Notes: generated by a model not told the origin, from the letters alone. A DNA stretch of 64,000 bases from Quercus robur (GCF_932294415.1 NC_065545.1:42570327-42634326); one strand, 5' to 3'; positions 11,980 through 24,572 are shown, counted from the first letter of the stretch. A program made the numbers and translations.

Positions 11980-14900
11980 CTCATATATTGCCTATAACTC
12001 TATGTAACTCATATATTCCCATCATCTTATATTGCCAATAACTCTATGTAACTCGTATGTGTCAGGTGATGGGGAAGGAGGAATAGAAATGACTGGAAGT
12101 ATGCAATTGATTCGTGAATTTTGTGACAGCTTCATAAATCCAGAGAAAGCCACACGCACCAGAATCGTAAGCTTCTTCGTTTAGATCAGTACTCTCTACT
12201 TTGTCATTTGTGGTGAATCAATGCTTCACATTATTCTGAAAATAAGTACAAGATATGGGAGTCATTAAACCGGACCTTAAAATCCTTTCAATTACATATT
12301 AGAGAAGATGCTATTTTCTTTGACCAGCTCTGTGTCTTCTGTTTGAACTCATTGATCAATATTTCAAAAGCTATGTATGCTTCCCATAACTGATAAAGAG
12401 ACTACTTTTCATATTGTAAAATGATATGTAATTGAAAATTATATATTCTCTGATCTGTTAATTGCTTCTAACATGAATTATAGCGTTTTTGAACTTATTT
12501 ACGATGGATTCTATTGCAGTTTTTATATTAACAAGTAAGTAATTATATAAATTGAGGAACGATAAGGAGTAAACTAATGACTATAGATATGATAAAGATC
12601 TAAATCTAACTGTAAACGAAGTATATTCTGTAGCTTTATCTAAATGTTTTCTCGAGAATTGTGAATCAATGAAATCCAACTGTAATGTTCTCTGCATAGT
12701 TTATTTGACTCATATCCTCGGTTAGTTGGACTGTTTTTATTGATACTAGACCAATCTATGGCAAAGCTTGCAGATGCAAGGGGGTTTGTGAAATGGCAGT
12801 AATTATGGATGCTTCAACATATGATCTTAATTAACTAGTATATTTTATTCCTGTGTGACAGTCACAACAACATTTCATATTCTAGCCATTTTCTTATTGG
12901 GCTTTTATTCTCTCATGTCAGTTTTTTCACATTGGTTATTGCACATCCACTTTTATATATTAAAATGTGGACATTCTCACATCAATTATAGATGTGTGTG
13001 AAATAATGAATGTAAACCAATGAAATGAATCACGAACACAGACACAGGTATGGATACGACACGGTGACACAAGCAATTTATGAAAAATTATAACATGAAA
13101 CAACCAGTACGACACCAGTATGACACAGGTACGACATGTGTACAGCACTCTAAATGAAGTGTTTGTGCTTCCTAGATGTAAACTAGTGTGAAAGGATATT
13201 TTCCTTTTCTTATTTTTGTCAACTTGTTTCAACATCACCATTAGATGTGTAGAGGTTTGGATGTGAGTTAAATTTGTCCCATCTTAGTTCTCTCATAGTC
13301 TTCTTTGAAATTGGCAGCAATAGAATTTCATGTTGAAATATTTTTCAGTTCTATGTGATACTGTGGAATTAGGAGAGGATGAGACATTGAGAGCTTCCAT
13401 GTCCATTGCGTTGCTACAGACATTTCCTTTGTGAGGGGCTCCATAGGTATGGTTTTGTGTGGGGAAGTGATACTTCTAACATTGTTCTGCAACCCAAAAG
13501 AGAAAGAAAAATGAAAAAGATTGTACGTGCAAGTAATTTGGTAAAGTTACCAAGAATATGTTTTGGGATTTGAAAGCTTTGACAACAGATCAAGTGCTAA
13601 AAGAGCGGTATGACAGTTTTTGGTGCAGTTGCTACCTTTTGGGATCATGGTAGTGACAAAGATGATACATGGAATCTTTACACAAACATTGAATAGTTAT
13701 TGGGAAACCAACTTAAAATGTTTTTAACTTTTGGAGATATGCTATCAAATGGTACTGTTAATTAATTAGTTTACTGGAAGCTCATATTGGGGTCTTTTTC
13801 CTCCTTTTTTCTGCTCTTTTACTTTCCCTCCTCTATTTCTTTGCCACAGTTTTTTTTTTTTTTTTTAATGTTAAATTGGTCAAAAATTTTATTAATTGCA
13901 TCTGATTCAACATTTAGTGACTGGCTAACTTTAATAAAATGATATATATTATTGAATCTACATTTTTCCTTAAGAATTCCAAAATAGTTTTTTGGATCTC
14001 TTTCAGTATAGGAATGATGAAAATATAGGAAACAAAAGAAATAAATAAGAGAAGAGGGAAACATTGCTGTTATATATTTTTCCTAAAGATCAACCCTTAG
14101 GATTGCAAATATCAAATTAAGACTGGGGAGTAGCATCATTGCAGATGGGGTTTAGCCATGGAAAGGGCCAAAAGTTTGATTGGACAATTGGTTTCAAGGC
14201 ATTTTATTTATTTATAAGGTTGGCCTTATTGATTAATGTGTAGTTACTTACACTAGTTGCAATCTTTTGTCTTATTAAAAATTCTCTTTTGCTTTTGTCT
14301 GTTATCTAAATTTATTATCATTTTATTATTTCATAGTTTATAATATGTGACTTTAATTTAAGATGCATCATAAGCACCATACTAGTAACACGGGCTAAAA
14401 TCCCATTAAATGCTAACTTTCTTTTGTGCATCAGTAAAGAGCTGTGACCAAATAAGGCTTTAGTTCTCTGTTAACCCTAGTTGACTTTGGATGGCTTCCT
14501 CTGAATATACTTTGTCTATTGTAAGCTGTGTGGGAAAGAGTTTCAAACCGCGGCACCTAGGTTTCTTTGTTAGTGTGCTTTTGTGAAAGTCTTTGGGTAT
14601 ATATGGGCTTATGAATTTCTTGAAAGAGTTCTTGTGCCATATTTGTAATCTTACTATTACTTGGTGACTTTCTCCTCTTTGCCACCCTTGGACATAGGCA
14701 TATTGCTGAACTAAATAAATTCTTGCGTTCTGCATGTGTGCTTGTTGATTTATTTTTCTTTAACTGTTATTGGTTTGAATCCTTGAAATGCTACTTCACA
14801 ATATTGTTATGTCTCATTAGCTGTATTTAATTCTAACAGCTAATTTATTTATACAAACCTTTACATAAAAATTTTCAGTTCTTCCCAGAGGCCAGTGAAG

Positions 14901-16247
14901 TTCAATTTGCAAGACAATCAGCCTTTGGAGGAGCCTCCTTTAAGTTGGACTATTTGACGAAGCCATCATTTTTTGAGGATTTTGGTTTTTCCGAAAAGGT
15001 GAAAATGGCAGATCGAGTGAAGCCAGAGGATGAACTGTTCTTGGTTGCCTATCCATATTTCAATGTCAATGGTAGCTTCAAATATCCCAACTTTTTTATA
15101 TCACCCCAGAATTTTTATGTCTGGTATTCTCTTGCATTTCAGAAATGCTTGTGGTAGAAGAGCTGTACAAAGAAGCTGTTGAGAACACAGCCAGAAAACT
15201 GATTATTTTTAATGGAGAACTTGACCGTATAAGATCTGGATGTATCCTACGTCAAATTTACTTTTTTCTTTTATATACTTGATCTTGAATTTAGAGTACT
15301 CAGTTATTTGCTCAAGTTAGGTGCTAGGTAAAAGTTTCTCGATACACACCATTATATTGGGTTTTACTAAAGTAATAAGCACTCAATTTACTAATTGTCC
15401 ATGATTGGCATTCTTCCATTCCTCTTCAAAAGCACCACTTGGAAGTGAAAAATAAAGATTTTCCTTTTGGTTGAAAATTCACATAGTTGTGCCCACTGGA
15501 ACTTATTGGTGATTTGTCCCAAAATATAAAAAGATTCATAATGAAGAGTTGATTAAGTTGTATAGTGTTTCAACTTGCAAATGAATTATAAGAAGCAAGT
15601 TGGTCCACCTGCTGGATTCTGTAGTGCCTTTTTACTCTACTCAGACAACAATTGTTCTCGAAGAATTAATTGCTTTGTCCTGAGCTGGCCAAACTTCCAA
15701 ACCTTGTGCCCAGTGCCCATGATGTAGACTTTTTGTTAGCATCTGCAGTATTAAATTGTGATTTAAGATCTACTCACACAACAATGTCCTTGAATGAATT
15801 AAGATTATCCATCTTTCTTCTACCCGAAGCTGGCCAAACTTTCCAAGACCCTCCTGCCTATGATGGAGACTGTATATTACATTCACAATTTCAAGGGACG
15901 CAATGGAGGAATCCTTTTCAGGTCTTGTAATGCCAATCACTGCAAATTACATGGTTTTATATAGTAGAATTTCTATTTTCTTTTACTTGTCAAGAAAAAA
16001 AAATTTGCTATTTTTTAGTGCTTTCAACACTTAAAAAAAAAAAAAAAAAATTGTGGGTAGTACTATTTTACTGCTGCATTGAACATTACTTTCTATTTTA
16101 TTTTATTTTTTAAAATGTTTCTTTAGGTGCTACCCTGGTCCCTGGAAGGTCCTAAGAAAAGTGGGGAGTAAATATATATGTCTACATCAGCAGGAAGTTA
16201 TGCCATCCCTCAAGGAAGTTGCCTTGGATATTCTAATCTCAGCTTGA
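10960..16247 (+). CDS. LPA3: LOW PSII ACCUMULATION 3 (LPA3), chloroplast DUF1995 protein
   Basis: Eight exons: 10960-11211, 11747-11794, 11885-11924, 12066-12166, 14879-15071, 15143-15241, 15804-15921 and 16127-16247. They sum to 972 nt (323 residues plus stop) with all phases closing. The first about 60 residues are rich in Ser, Thr and Pro and poor in acidic residues, as in a chloroplast transit peptide. The DUF1995 domain follows, with DNRQLM, EIEFPTAGLESVPGDGEGG, LDYLTKPSFFEDFGF, FLVAYPYFNVNEMLVVEELY, ELDRIRSGYYPSFFYPKLAK and CYPGPWKVLRKV. In Arabidopsis LPA3 works with LPA2 and Alb3 in inserting or assembling CP43 into photosystem II at the thylakoid. Intron 4 is unusually long (2.7 kb) and holds repeat debris. 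Intron 6 contains a dead partial copy of exon 7. The gene appears intact. Confidence 0.93.
11250..11283. repeat. ATA trinucleotide microsatellite
   Basis: About ten ATA/AAT repeats in LPA3 intron 1, with a poly-A variant at the right end. Confidence 0.9.
11948..11978. repeat. TA dinucleotide microsatellite
   Basis: About 15 TA repeats in LPA3 intron 3, bordered by two near copies of 'aactcatatattgccta'. Confidence 0.9.
12167..14878 (+). other. LPA3 intron 4 with repeat fragments
   Basis: The largest LPA3 intron. Near 13040-13150 it holds an iterated 'tacgacac' motif. Near 14440-14745 it holds LTR-like text ('ggacataggcatattgctga' then 'aaataaattcttgcgttctg') of the kind found near the 3' end of plant LTRs. 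No gene is seen on either strand. Confidence 0.5.
15637..15768 (+). pseudogene. Dead partial duplicate of LPA3 exon 7 and its upstream intron
   Basis: 'ctactcagacaacaattgtt...gagctggccaaacttcca' here parallels 'ctactcacacaacaatgtcc...aagctggccaaactttcca' at 15771-15845, about 130 bp downstream. The copy lacks the YPSFFYP-coding start, has lost the MMETVYYI region to changes and has an in-frame stop. It lies wholly in intron 6, and the functional exon 7 is the downstream copy. Confidence 0.75.
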
Positions 16248-18629
16248 GACGTCTGGTACAACCTATTCTTTGAGCAAGTTCAGTTTATTATACATTAGTA
16301 GTCAAGAAATTCCATGCTCCTTTTATATGTTTGACCTGTCAATTTAACAGAAAATAAATTCTTAAAAATTACTAATATTAATAGGACAAAACTTATATAT
16401 AGTATCTTAGTTTCTGTTCTTTAGGTTCCTCTTTTAAATTTTAGCCACCTGTCTACTTAAATAAAAAAGCTAACAGCCATTTAACACCATATGGTTCTTT
16501 CTTTCTTTTTTTTGTTAGACATTAAAGCCCATTTAGAAAATCTTTGAATCCCATCCTCTTCCAATTTCTCAGTTCTCACCCAAAATCCCCAATCTCACAC
16601 TTCTAAATCAATCTCAAGAAATGGGAACAACTTTCGCCACAGACCCCGCCCAAAGCTGATTTTTGTCAAGTTCTGGCTTGTGAAATGAATCTAGAAACTT
16701 TGCAGGCTGGATTTGTTGGGCACGCAAGAGTTTTAAACTTTAAAGTTGATTACAATCTCTTCAATGTTGGGCTCATGAAGCTCCACATTTCAAAATGCGA
16801 GACTCAGCATTAATGTTTATTCAAAACACATGCTGTTTATGCAAACCAGAGCAAAGTGAACATAAAGAAAGGAAATGAACCATTGTGTTTGATTGATTTC
16901 TGGATGCAAGAGACTGTGAAAGAGTTGGCAGCTTTAGCTGAAGTCGGCGAAACAACAAAAATATTTCTTTTTTGGTGCTGGACATTTTTTGTAGTTAGTA
17001 CTCAGGGACTAATCAAAGAAAACATTGTTGTTTTTCTCAATCTGGGTTTTAGGGTTCCTGTTTTCAGATTTTAATTCATTTCCTTTGGGATTTTTAGGGG
17101 GGTTTGACTCAACATGCCTGACCGCAATTGAAGAAAAAATCTATGATGAAAATTCGTATTATATACCCCGATCCTTATGCCACCATTTCCTAAAGCAACG
17201 ATGAAGAAGAATATGAGTTTAAGACAAATGATTCAATGGGTTTTATAGCAATGTCGAGGAGATTTTGCTTCTAGGACTTCAACATGATTCATATACAGAT
17301 ACTTGTCCACTGCCTCACACTGGACAGTGGACTTCGTCACTCCTCTGGGTTGTGATTCTCCAAAAGAAGTATGAGAAGATTGATAGTGAGAAGTTGGAAG
17401 ACATTGGGGCTATGTGGTTTTTCTAAATGAGTTTTATTTTCTTAAGAGAAGAAAAGAACTAGACGGTGTTAACGCTCTGCTATATCTATTATTTAAATAG
17501 ATAGGTGGGTGAATTTTAAAAGGGGTTCCTAAGGAACAATAGCTAAGGCATTATATCTAAGTTTTGCCCATATCAATATGAAAACACTAGCTGCAGCTGC
17601 ACAGTCAGGGAAGGAATTTTCTTGAAGATCACATACCATCTTTTATTTATGTGTGTTTCTAAGCTTCATGATCAAATGCTTTGATTTCATAGGTTTCTTA
17701 GATAAAATTTTGTGGAGCAATCTACTGGCCAGTGTCTTGAAATAAATTTCCCGTTTGGTAATTTTCTTAGTATTTGGGTTACTCTATGGTACTATGACAT
17801 TTTTCTATTGTCCCTTAAATTTATCTCCATTAGCTCCTGAATAATGAACTTTCTGTCTGCATGTTTTGTCTTGGAGGCGTGTTGTACATGTGTTTTCCTG
17901 ATCCAACTGAATATTCATTCATTTCAATCTTTTGATTTATGTGCAGTTTTTTGAACTCAGCAAGTCTTTTCAATTAATATCTAGTTATTGAGACAAAAGC
18001 TAAGGTACACCATGCAGACTGACATATGCAAGTTTTAGCAGTCATGTTTCTTCTTTTCTCAGCTAAGTTAATTTAAGCATTCAATTTTAATTTGAATTGA
18101 ACATCTTGGTCGCTGCAAGATATGGGGGCACAGAGTGCTCGGACTACTTGTACAGGGTGTTTTCCAAGAGGATCAAATCACCTTCCAGCTACATCATTCT
18201 TCTGTGTATTATTTATGAGAAAGCATGGGCAGAAAATCTAGGAGAACAGAAGCTGGTATTGCTCAATGGCTTTTAAATGTAAATACCAAATGTATTAGTG
18301 ATATTTTGATATTAACATATGAAGAAAAACAATATCGTTAGATACTGATATTTCTTATAATTTTTAAGTTCTTACGTGATATTTTATTAATTCAGTAGTA
18401 TTACTAAATGATGTGCGATGAAAGATGCTTTTTCTAATCAACTGCCATCCCGTTTGAGAAATGAGGCTTGTTTCAAATGACAGTATAAATGGAGTACCTA
18501 GAATTCTTTGATCCTAACAAGTTCATATTGCAGATTACTAAATGAGGCTTGTGTCTTTCTTGGTTTTGCCCATGCTCAAAAGGATTCATATGTCTCAATC
18601 CATCTATCAATTGTTAACTCATGCAGTGG
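16248..18629. other. Intergenic, no gene recognised
   Basis: The LPA3 3' UTR must lie in the first few hundred bases. A 72-codon open frame at 16856-17074 and short ones near 17100 have no recognisable domain. Sequence around 16560-17450 looks less AT-rich and might be an old gene or transposon relic, but I cannot identify it. Confidence 0.35.
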
Positions 18630-20590
18630 CTAAAGGCTTTCGTCAAACTCAAACGTCACCTTGATGGAAACAGAGGTCGATACAAAGCCAGATTGGTGGC
18701 TAAAGGCTTTCATCAACAACAAGACCTTGATTTGGATGAGAGTCATGACTCATGAGACCTTTAGTCTTGTAATTAAACGTACCACAATTTGGTTCATTCT
18801 CTCTATTGTATTCCAATTCAAATGGTCTCTTCACCAATTAGATGTCAAGAATGCTTTCTTACAATGCATTCTAAAGGAAGAAGTCTGTGACACAACTCAC
18901 TGGTTTTGTGGATTCTACTCACCCATATCAAGTTTTTTCGATTGCACAAGTCTCTATGGTTTCAAACAGGCTACTCTTATCTTTTACACTTGGGCATTCA
19001 TGCCTTAAGTGCAAATCCTTCTCTTATGATCTATCATCACTACTCTTCAATTTTCTTACTACTCCTTTACGTTGATGATATCATTCTTACAAGCAATGAT
19101 TCATCCTACCTCACTTCCTTAATTCAGAACTTGGGGTTTATCTTTGAGCTTAAGGACCTTAGTGCACTTCATTCCTTCCTTGGTCTCCAAACCCACTATA
19201 CTAATGGTCTGTTTGGTCATCAATCAAAATATGCCAATAACCTTTTTATTCAACATAACATGTCTCATTCTAAACCCTGCAATAAACCCTGCATTCCCTC
19301 CACTGACCTAACAAATCAAATGGCTCTCCCTTATCTGATCCTGCATCCTATCATCTTCTCATCGGAACTCTTCAATAATTAACCTTCACTAGACAGATAT
19401 TGTCTTTGCTGTTAACTAAGTTTGTTAATTCATGCAGTCCCTTATGTTTCATTCCATTGTAGCCAAATATAATTTTTTGATTACCTCAAGGTTCCCTTGA
19501 TCTTGGCATCCTCATTAATCCTGGTCCTCTTCACCTATCTACCTTCATTGATGTGGATTGGGTTAGGTGATCTATGATCGTCGTTTAACTTTTGATTCTA
19601 TTGTCGTCTTGGGCTCTAATCTCGTTACATGGTTTTCCAAAAAGAAATCTATGGTCCCCTGCTCCTCAACCTCAGCAGAGTATTGTTCCCTAGCCTCTAC
19701 TACTGAGTTATGCTGACTTTGCATGCTACTTAAGGAATTTGAGCTTTTTTATCCCTCATCTGCCTTGCCTTTGGTGCAATAATTGTCACAGCCCTTGCTT
19801 TAGCTTTCAACCCTGTCTTTCATGCTCGTACGAAGCACGTAGAAGTAAGGTTTTCAGACCCAAACCGTTCATTGAACCGTAAAAGGGAGAGGTTCAAGGT
19901 TTTTGAGATCGAACCGAGGTCGAACTGGGGTCGAACCTTGATGACGTCATAATTAATTTAATAATTAATTAAAGCCTAAATATAGATATTAAATTTATAA
20001 AACTAGCAAAATTGACATTATCTATATATGTGAGGGAAATTTAATGATTTTTAAGCATATATTTAATAATTAAATAAGAAAGTTAATAAAATAAAATAAT
20101 AACCATGAAAACATTAAAATTTATGATTAATTTTTTAAGTAAAATTGAATATCTTTGAAGGATTTTAATTATAATTTTTTTTATTCCTTGTAAGAGATGA
20201 ATAATTTAATTAAGTAGAATAAAATTGTAAAAAAAAAATTGCTAAGGGGTTGGACCGCACGGTTCTCACCGGTTTGTGCGGTCCAACCCCGATTTTAGCG
20301 GTTCATGGAATTAACAAAAAATCAGGTTCTTTAGGCTTAAAAAACCGGTTTTCATCCCGGTTCCCGGTTTTTACGGTCCGACCTCCCGGTTCGGTCCAAT
20401 TCTAAAAACTATGGTAGAAGTGGATTAACATTTTGTTTGTGAGAAATTTATTCACAAGGACCTTGAAGTTACATTTATCTTTAGTTCAGATCAATTGGTA
20501 GATATTCTCCAAACAAGGCCATTCTACCTCTCAGCTCCTTCATCTTCGTGCCAAACTCATTTCCCTCGTGGCCATTAGTTTGAGGGGGGG
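18630..20590 (+). pseudogene. Ty1/copia retroelement relic (reverse transcriptase to RNase H)
   Basis: Disrupted frames carry copia landmarks: DRYKARLVAKGFHQQ-like text near 18680-18720, 'LDVKNAFLQ' at 18840, the catalytic-site motif YVDDIILTSN at 19071-19100, and the RNase H motif TWFSKKKS...SSTSAEY near 19630-19690. The end reads SDQLVDIL. Several frameshifts and stops break it, and the gag, protease and integrase parts are missing. A hAT-type MITE interrupts it at 19847. A purine tract (GAGGGGGGGA) precedes the 3' LTR. Confidence 0.88.
19847..20413. mobile_element. hAT-type MITE inserted in the copia relic
   Basis: Flanked by the 8-bp duplication GTAGAAGT (19839-19846 and 20414-20421). 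The ends are imperfect inverted repeats: AAGGTTTTCAGACC at the left, and CATAGTTTTTAGAATTGG when the right end is read in reverse. Removing it restores the copia reading HARTKHVEVD. The interior is AT-rich with a 'ggttggaccgcac' hairpin at about 20248-20290. The 8-bp target site is characteristic of hAT elements. Confidence 0.85.
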
Positions 20591-20591
20591 A

Positions 20592-20989
20592 TGATAGCAT
20601 GCACATTCACTTTCAGTCCAAAGCTAGCAATTATAAACATAAAGCTCCAGCTCATAATAGCATTCCAGCTCAGCCCACCTTGTCCAACTGAGCACCTTCC
20701 AACTCAGCTCAAATTGATAAAACTTCAGTTATTGTTAAGGTTACAGTCAGTTACTAATCAGTTACAAGTTATTATAGAGCTAGTTTATGTGTCTTTAACC
20801 ATGTGTAGAATATTAACCTCTATATAAAACTTTGTACTCGTGTATCAAAATTAACAAGAATAAGAAGCAAAAAAAAAAAAAAAAAATCATCTCAAATCTT
20901 TCAATTACTCTCTTCCTTCTCTCAAGTCACATGATTAATCATCTGCAGAATCTCTGTTCAGATAATTTCTAATTTAATGTTTCTTCACA
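20592..20989 (+). mobile_element. 3' LTR of the copia relic
   Basis: Starts TGATAGCATGC right after the polypurine tract and ends near ...TTCTTCACA. Contains CTATATAAAA (about 20820) and a poly-A-rich end of the R region. No 5' LTR is present in the window, so the right limit is tentative. Confidence 0.65.
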
Positions 20990-21135
20990 TGGGTGCCTTT
21001 GTTGGATTACTTCAAGCCAAAACCAAGGGATGGATTACACCTCAACAAGATTTGGAGGTCGCATACCTAATTGATGCAATTGGAAGAACTAGGATGTTAA
21101 CAAGCTGCACCAGCTATTGTAAAAGCAATCCATAG

Positions 21136-21551
21136 ATGTTATTCAAAAAATTATCTTGCCTCCAACCTCTCATTGAGAGAAAAACATGGGTTGGAAACAT
21201 GCAAGATGCATACTGCATTAGGTCTTCCTACCACCAGGTTTATCATATGCAAATAATTCCTCTTTTTTTTTGCTGGATATGCAAAGAAGTCTTGTTGATG
21301 GAAGTAATTTATGGAGGAAATTGTGGTGGTTGGAAATTCACCAGAGGCACAAAATGATGCTATGGAGAATAGCAGCAGGTGTTCTTCTAGCCACAAGAAA
21401 GAACCAGCAGCAGTGTAACCATCCTAGCTACAGTATATTGGATATTATTTGGCATCTTAGAAATACAAGTTGTTTCCACAAAGATAAGATCAAACATGTC
21501 CTGGTTTCCATGTTTTTCACATGTTCTTGTTTGTTATCATGTTGGATCTAG
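21136..21551 (+). pseudogene. LINE fragment (zf-RVT region)
   Basis: Translation in two frames gives ERKTWVGNMQDAYCIRSSYH, LWRKLWWLEIHQRHKMMLWR and IIWHLRNTSCFHKDKIKHV, the zinc-binding and linker region that follows reverse transcriptase in plant LINEs. It is broken by frameshifts and no RNase H part is present. Confidence 0.65.
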
Positions 21552-22285
21552 GATGTTCATAACCTTTGCATAAATTAGGGTTTTTCAATTCAATAACATG
21601 TTCACATGCTCTTAGATTATAGTTTTTCAATTCAAATAACATGCTCACATTCTCTAGATTAGGGTCACACATCACACATATTCACCATCTCTTTCAATAT
21701 CAATTTATGCATGCCTAGAATAGGGTTTCATCATACTCTTGGATTTTTACTTTGTAATCACATGTTTTGGATAATATAAACTATTTGAATGATGTGATAT
21801 GATTATTGCCTATCACAGTCTAGAAGACCGATTTCACTAGGCAAGTTAGGTGCCTAACACCTTCCCAATCTTGTAATCTAGTCTTTGAACTTAGATCAAA
21901 GGTTAATAGATTAGACTTATCCTTGTAATCTTCTCTTTATAGATTGTAACTAGAAATCAAAACGTTGTATCAAGGGTTAAAGCAATGTAATTTTTGGTTA
22001 TTATCAAAGAGATGTACTATTTCAATTAATCAATAACAATGATGTATATTTTTCAATTCTTTTAGTTTCTTATTTTCTTTATTAAAATAAATGACGACTC
22101 TATTGTAAAATCCTTGACCTAGTTAGGATGATAACAACAGTAGAACCTCCACCCTCTCTTGAGAGGCAATAACACAACTTCACTCATTTGCGTGGAACAT
22201 GGCCAAAACACTATGTGATATGATAAATATGAAATGGGATGTAAGGTAAGTTGTAAAATGGTACTCTAAAATAGATAGAGTAGCT
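21552..22285. other. Repeat-derived spacer
   Basis: Contains near-duplicate lines ('ttcaataacatgttcacatgc' type text, twice) and LTR-like phrases ('gttaggtgcctaacaccttcc'). No coding sequence seen; limits of any element unclear. Confidence 0.35.
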
Positions 22286-22287
22286 TT

Positions 22288-22584
22288 TTAGGAGCATTAG
22301 CATCTAAAATTGCAAAAAATATTCTATTTTACCAAAGCTATTTTATCTATTATATCATCTCACTTTACAATACACCCAACATCCAAATTTTTATTTTACT
22401 ATATAACATGTTAAAATAATATATCTACACAATAAAATAATATAACCCAAAAAAAGTGAAAGAAAATAAAAAAAATAAATAAAAACTATTTAAAAAGAGG
22501 TGAGAGACAATAATGAGAGAGAGAGAAAAGAGAGGAAGAATTAAAATAAAATAGAAGAGGTGATAGAATATATATAAAAAATAT

Positions 22585-22618
<34 letters not shown>

Positions 22619-23437
22619 TTAAATATCATCTTGCTATAGTAACTGTACGGGACATGATCCCGAGTCCATTAGGCCTTGGGCCTTAGCCCGAACAATCTCC
22701 AGGAACATCACCAAGCCCAAGTCTAATGGTGAGTCTATTTTGTTTTGGATGCATGATAGGCAAGCCCATACTGATCAGGTATGACTTGGTCGGGGATACA
22801 TTTACTCAGATTAGCCCATGATCTCGACAACTCGGTATTGCCTTGGGGAGTATTGCTACCGAGCAATCTTTTGGAGGCTGGAACCAGTCCCAATGCCACC
22901 ATTACTGTTTTCAACGAGGCATATTCCTTGATAGGAATAATTAAATCGGACCCCACTCACACAAGTGAGATTAGGATGTAATCATGAACGCTCCACCAAC
23001 CTTAAGCTATAAATAGCGGAAGTGAACAAAGAGAAGGGGTTGTTGTTGGTCTGGAGGAAAAACAGAGAGTAAAAGAGAGAGAGAGCATTGTCCATAAAGT
23101 GAAGTTTGAAGGGGTGAGGAGAGAAACTCATAAGGGCCGAAGGGTGCAGTTAGTACACATGGTAAGGAACTACCCTTGGTAGGAAACTCAAAATCCACAC
23201 TATAAATAAATTGTGAGCCCAATCCTAAGCCCAGTCCATTAGAGAGATTTTGGGTACATACAGTAACATTCTACTTATAAGATGTTAATGTAACTGAGTT
23301 GTAAAATATTTTAAAAATAACCTTCCAGGTAATGCCCCATTTTTGTGGTTTGATGGTATAAAATAGCAATTTGGGGGTTGTAAGATGCTAAAAGCTATTT
23401 TTTTTAGCACCACAAATGTGAATGCTTTGCATTTAAA
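22288..23437. mobile_element. Harbinger-type MITE interrupted by a solo LTR
   Basis: The left arm starts GGAGCATTAGCATC and shares 'ctcactttacaatacaccca' with the reverse complement of the 23665-24572 element, so they are one family. The right arm, after the LTR, reads in reverse AAAGCATTCACATTTGTGG followed by TGCTAAAAAA. Outer target duplications could not be fixed, so ends are approximate. Confidence 0.6.
22644..23262 (+). mobile_element. Solo LTR with 5-bp target duplication
   Basis: Starts TGTACGGGACATGATCCC and ends GGGTACATACA. GTAAC stands on both sides (22639-22643 and 23263-23267). CTATAAATAG at about 23008 is a likely old promoter TATA box. No internal coding region. It sits inside an older MITE. 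Confidence 0.85.
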
Positions 23438-23664
23438 ACATGCCAAAATTTAGAAAGGCATTGGGATTTGGGTTAGTTGCAAAAACATCCCTTGGGGTTT
23501 TAAATATACCCTAAGATTTTCATACTCACCAAATTGAGCCCAAGGTTAATTTTTATTAGCTTTTATGAACAGAAAAATCATTCCAACATATTTAGAATAC
23601 TCATCAATTTAATTCATGTCATTGATCATGAGATGGTCATAAAGCAAAATTTAACATACTGTAA

Positions 23665-24572
23665 GAGCATTCTTATCAAAGGTGCTAAAAATGCTAAATG
23701 CTATTTTTTTGCATTTTTAGCAGCTCAAACGATAAAAACACCTCTACATTAAATATGCTAAATCTTAAAATTTGTAACATTCAGCTACATTACAATCTCA
23801 TCTTTGACATCGTACTGTAGTTATATTGTAAAAAAAAAAAAAAAAAAGTCTTTTTTATTCACCTCAATGACTCTTTCTCTCTTCTATCTTTCTCTTTCCT
23901 CTCTCACTTCTTTCTTCTCTCTTCTCTCTTTGTGGTTCGCCAATGATTGTGCCCTGGGTATTGTGAGTTGCCGATGGCTATGGTCCGGTGATTGTGGTCA
24001 TGGATCGTGGGTCCAATGACTGGTTTTGATTTTGGGTTGTGGGTTGTGCTCCAATGGAGGTTTTTTTTTTTTTTTTTTGGCTGTGGTTTTGGTTCAGCGT
24101 GGGTCGTGGGTCACCGATCTACTGGGTTTGTGTGTGTGTGATGGGTTTTGGTTCATCGATCTGGTTTTGGTTCGTGTGGGTTTTGGTTTGGCGTGATGGG
24201 TCTACTAGTGGGTTTGTCGATGGGTTCAGATCAGGGTTGTTGGGGTGGTGGGTTTTGGCTGCGGTTTGCGCCTTGGGTTTTTATTTTATTTTTATTTTTG
24301 GTGGTTGGGGGTTGAGGTTGTGGTTAGTGGTGGTGGCTATGGTTGTGGCCGTGGCTGTGGGTGGTGGTGGCAGTGGGTGTTAGCAGTGGCAGTTGGTTTG
24401 TTGGTAGTGAAAGAGATGTGAATGAGAATAAAAAATTAATATCTTAATGAAGTGGTAAAAAATATAAAATCTTTGATGTTGGGTGTATTGTAAAGTGAGG
24501 TGTTAAAACTGATAAAGTAGGTTTTTGAGATAGTAAATGCTAAATTTTTTGAAATCTTCAATGAAGATGCTC
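23665..24572. mobile_element. Harbinger-type MITE with unusual GT-rich core
   Basis: Inverted ends GAGCATTCTTATC and, in reverse from the right, GAGCATCTTCATTG. TAA target copies stand at 23662-23664 and 24573-24575. The arms (about 180 bp each) are AT-rich. The centre (about 23860-24410) is a CT-rich block followed by about 500 bp of strongly G+T-biased sequence that is not arm sequence and may be captured DNA. Confidence 0.75.

Noticed and set aside
16856-17074. 72-codon frame downstream of LPA3
   Set aside because: No recognisable domain, no promoter or splice signals, and surrounding sequence looks decayed.
24039-24383. Open frame of 114 codons rich in Trp, Gly and Val
   Set aside because: Lies in the GT-biased core of a MITE; the composition explains the absence of stops and there is no domain.
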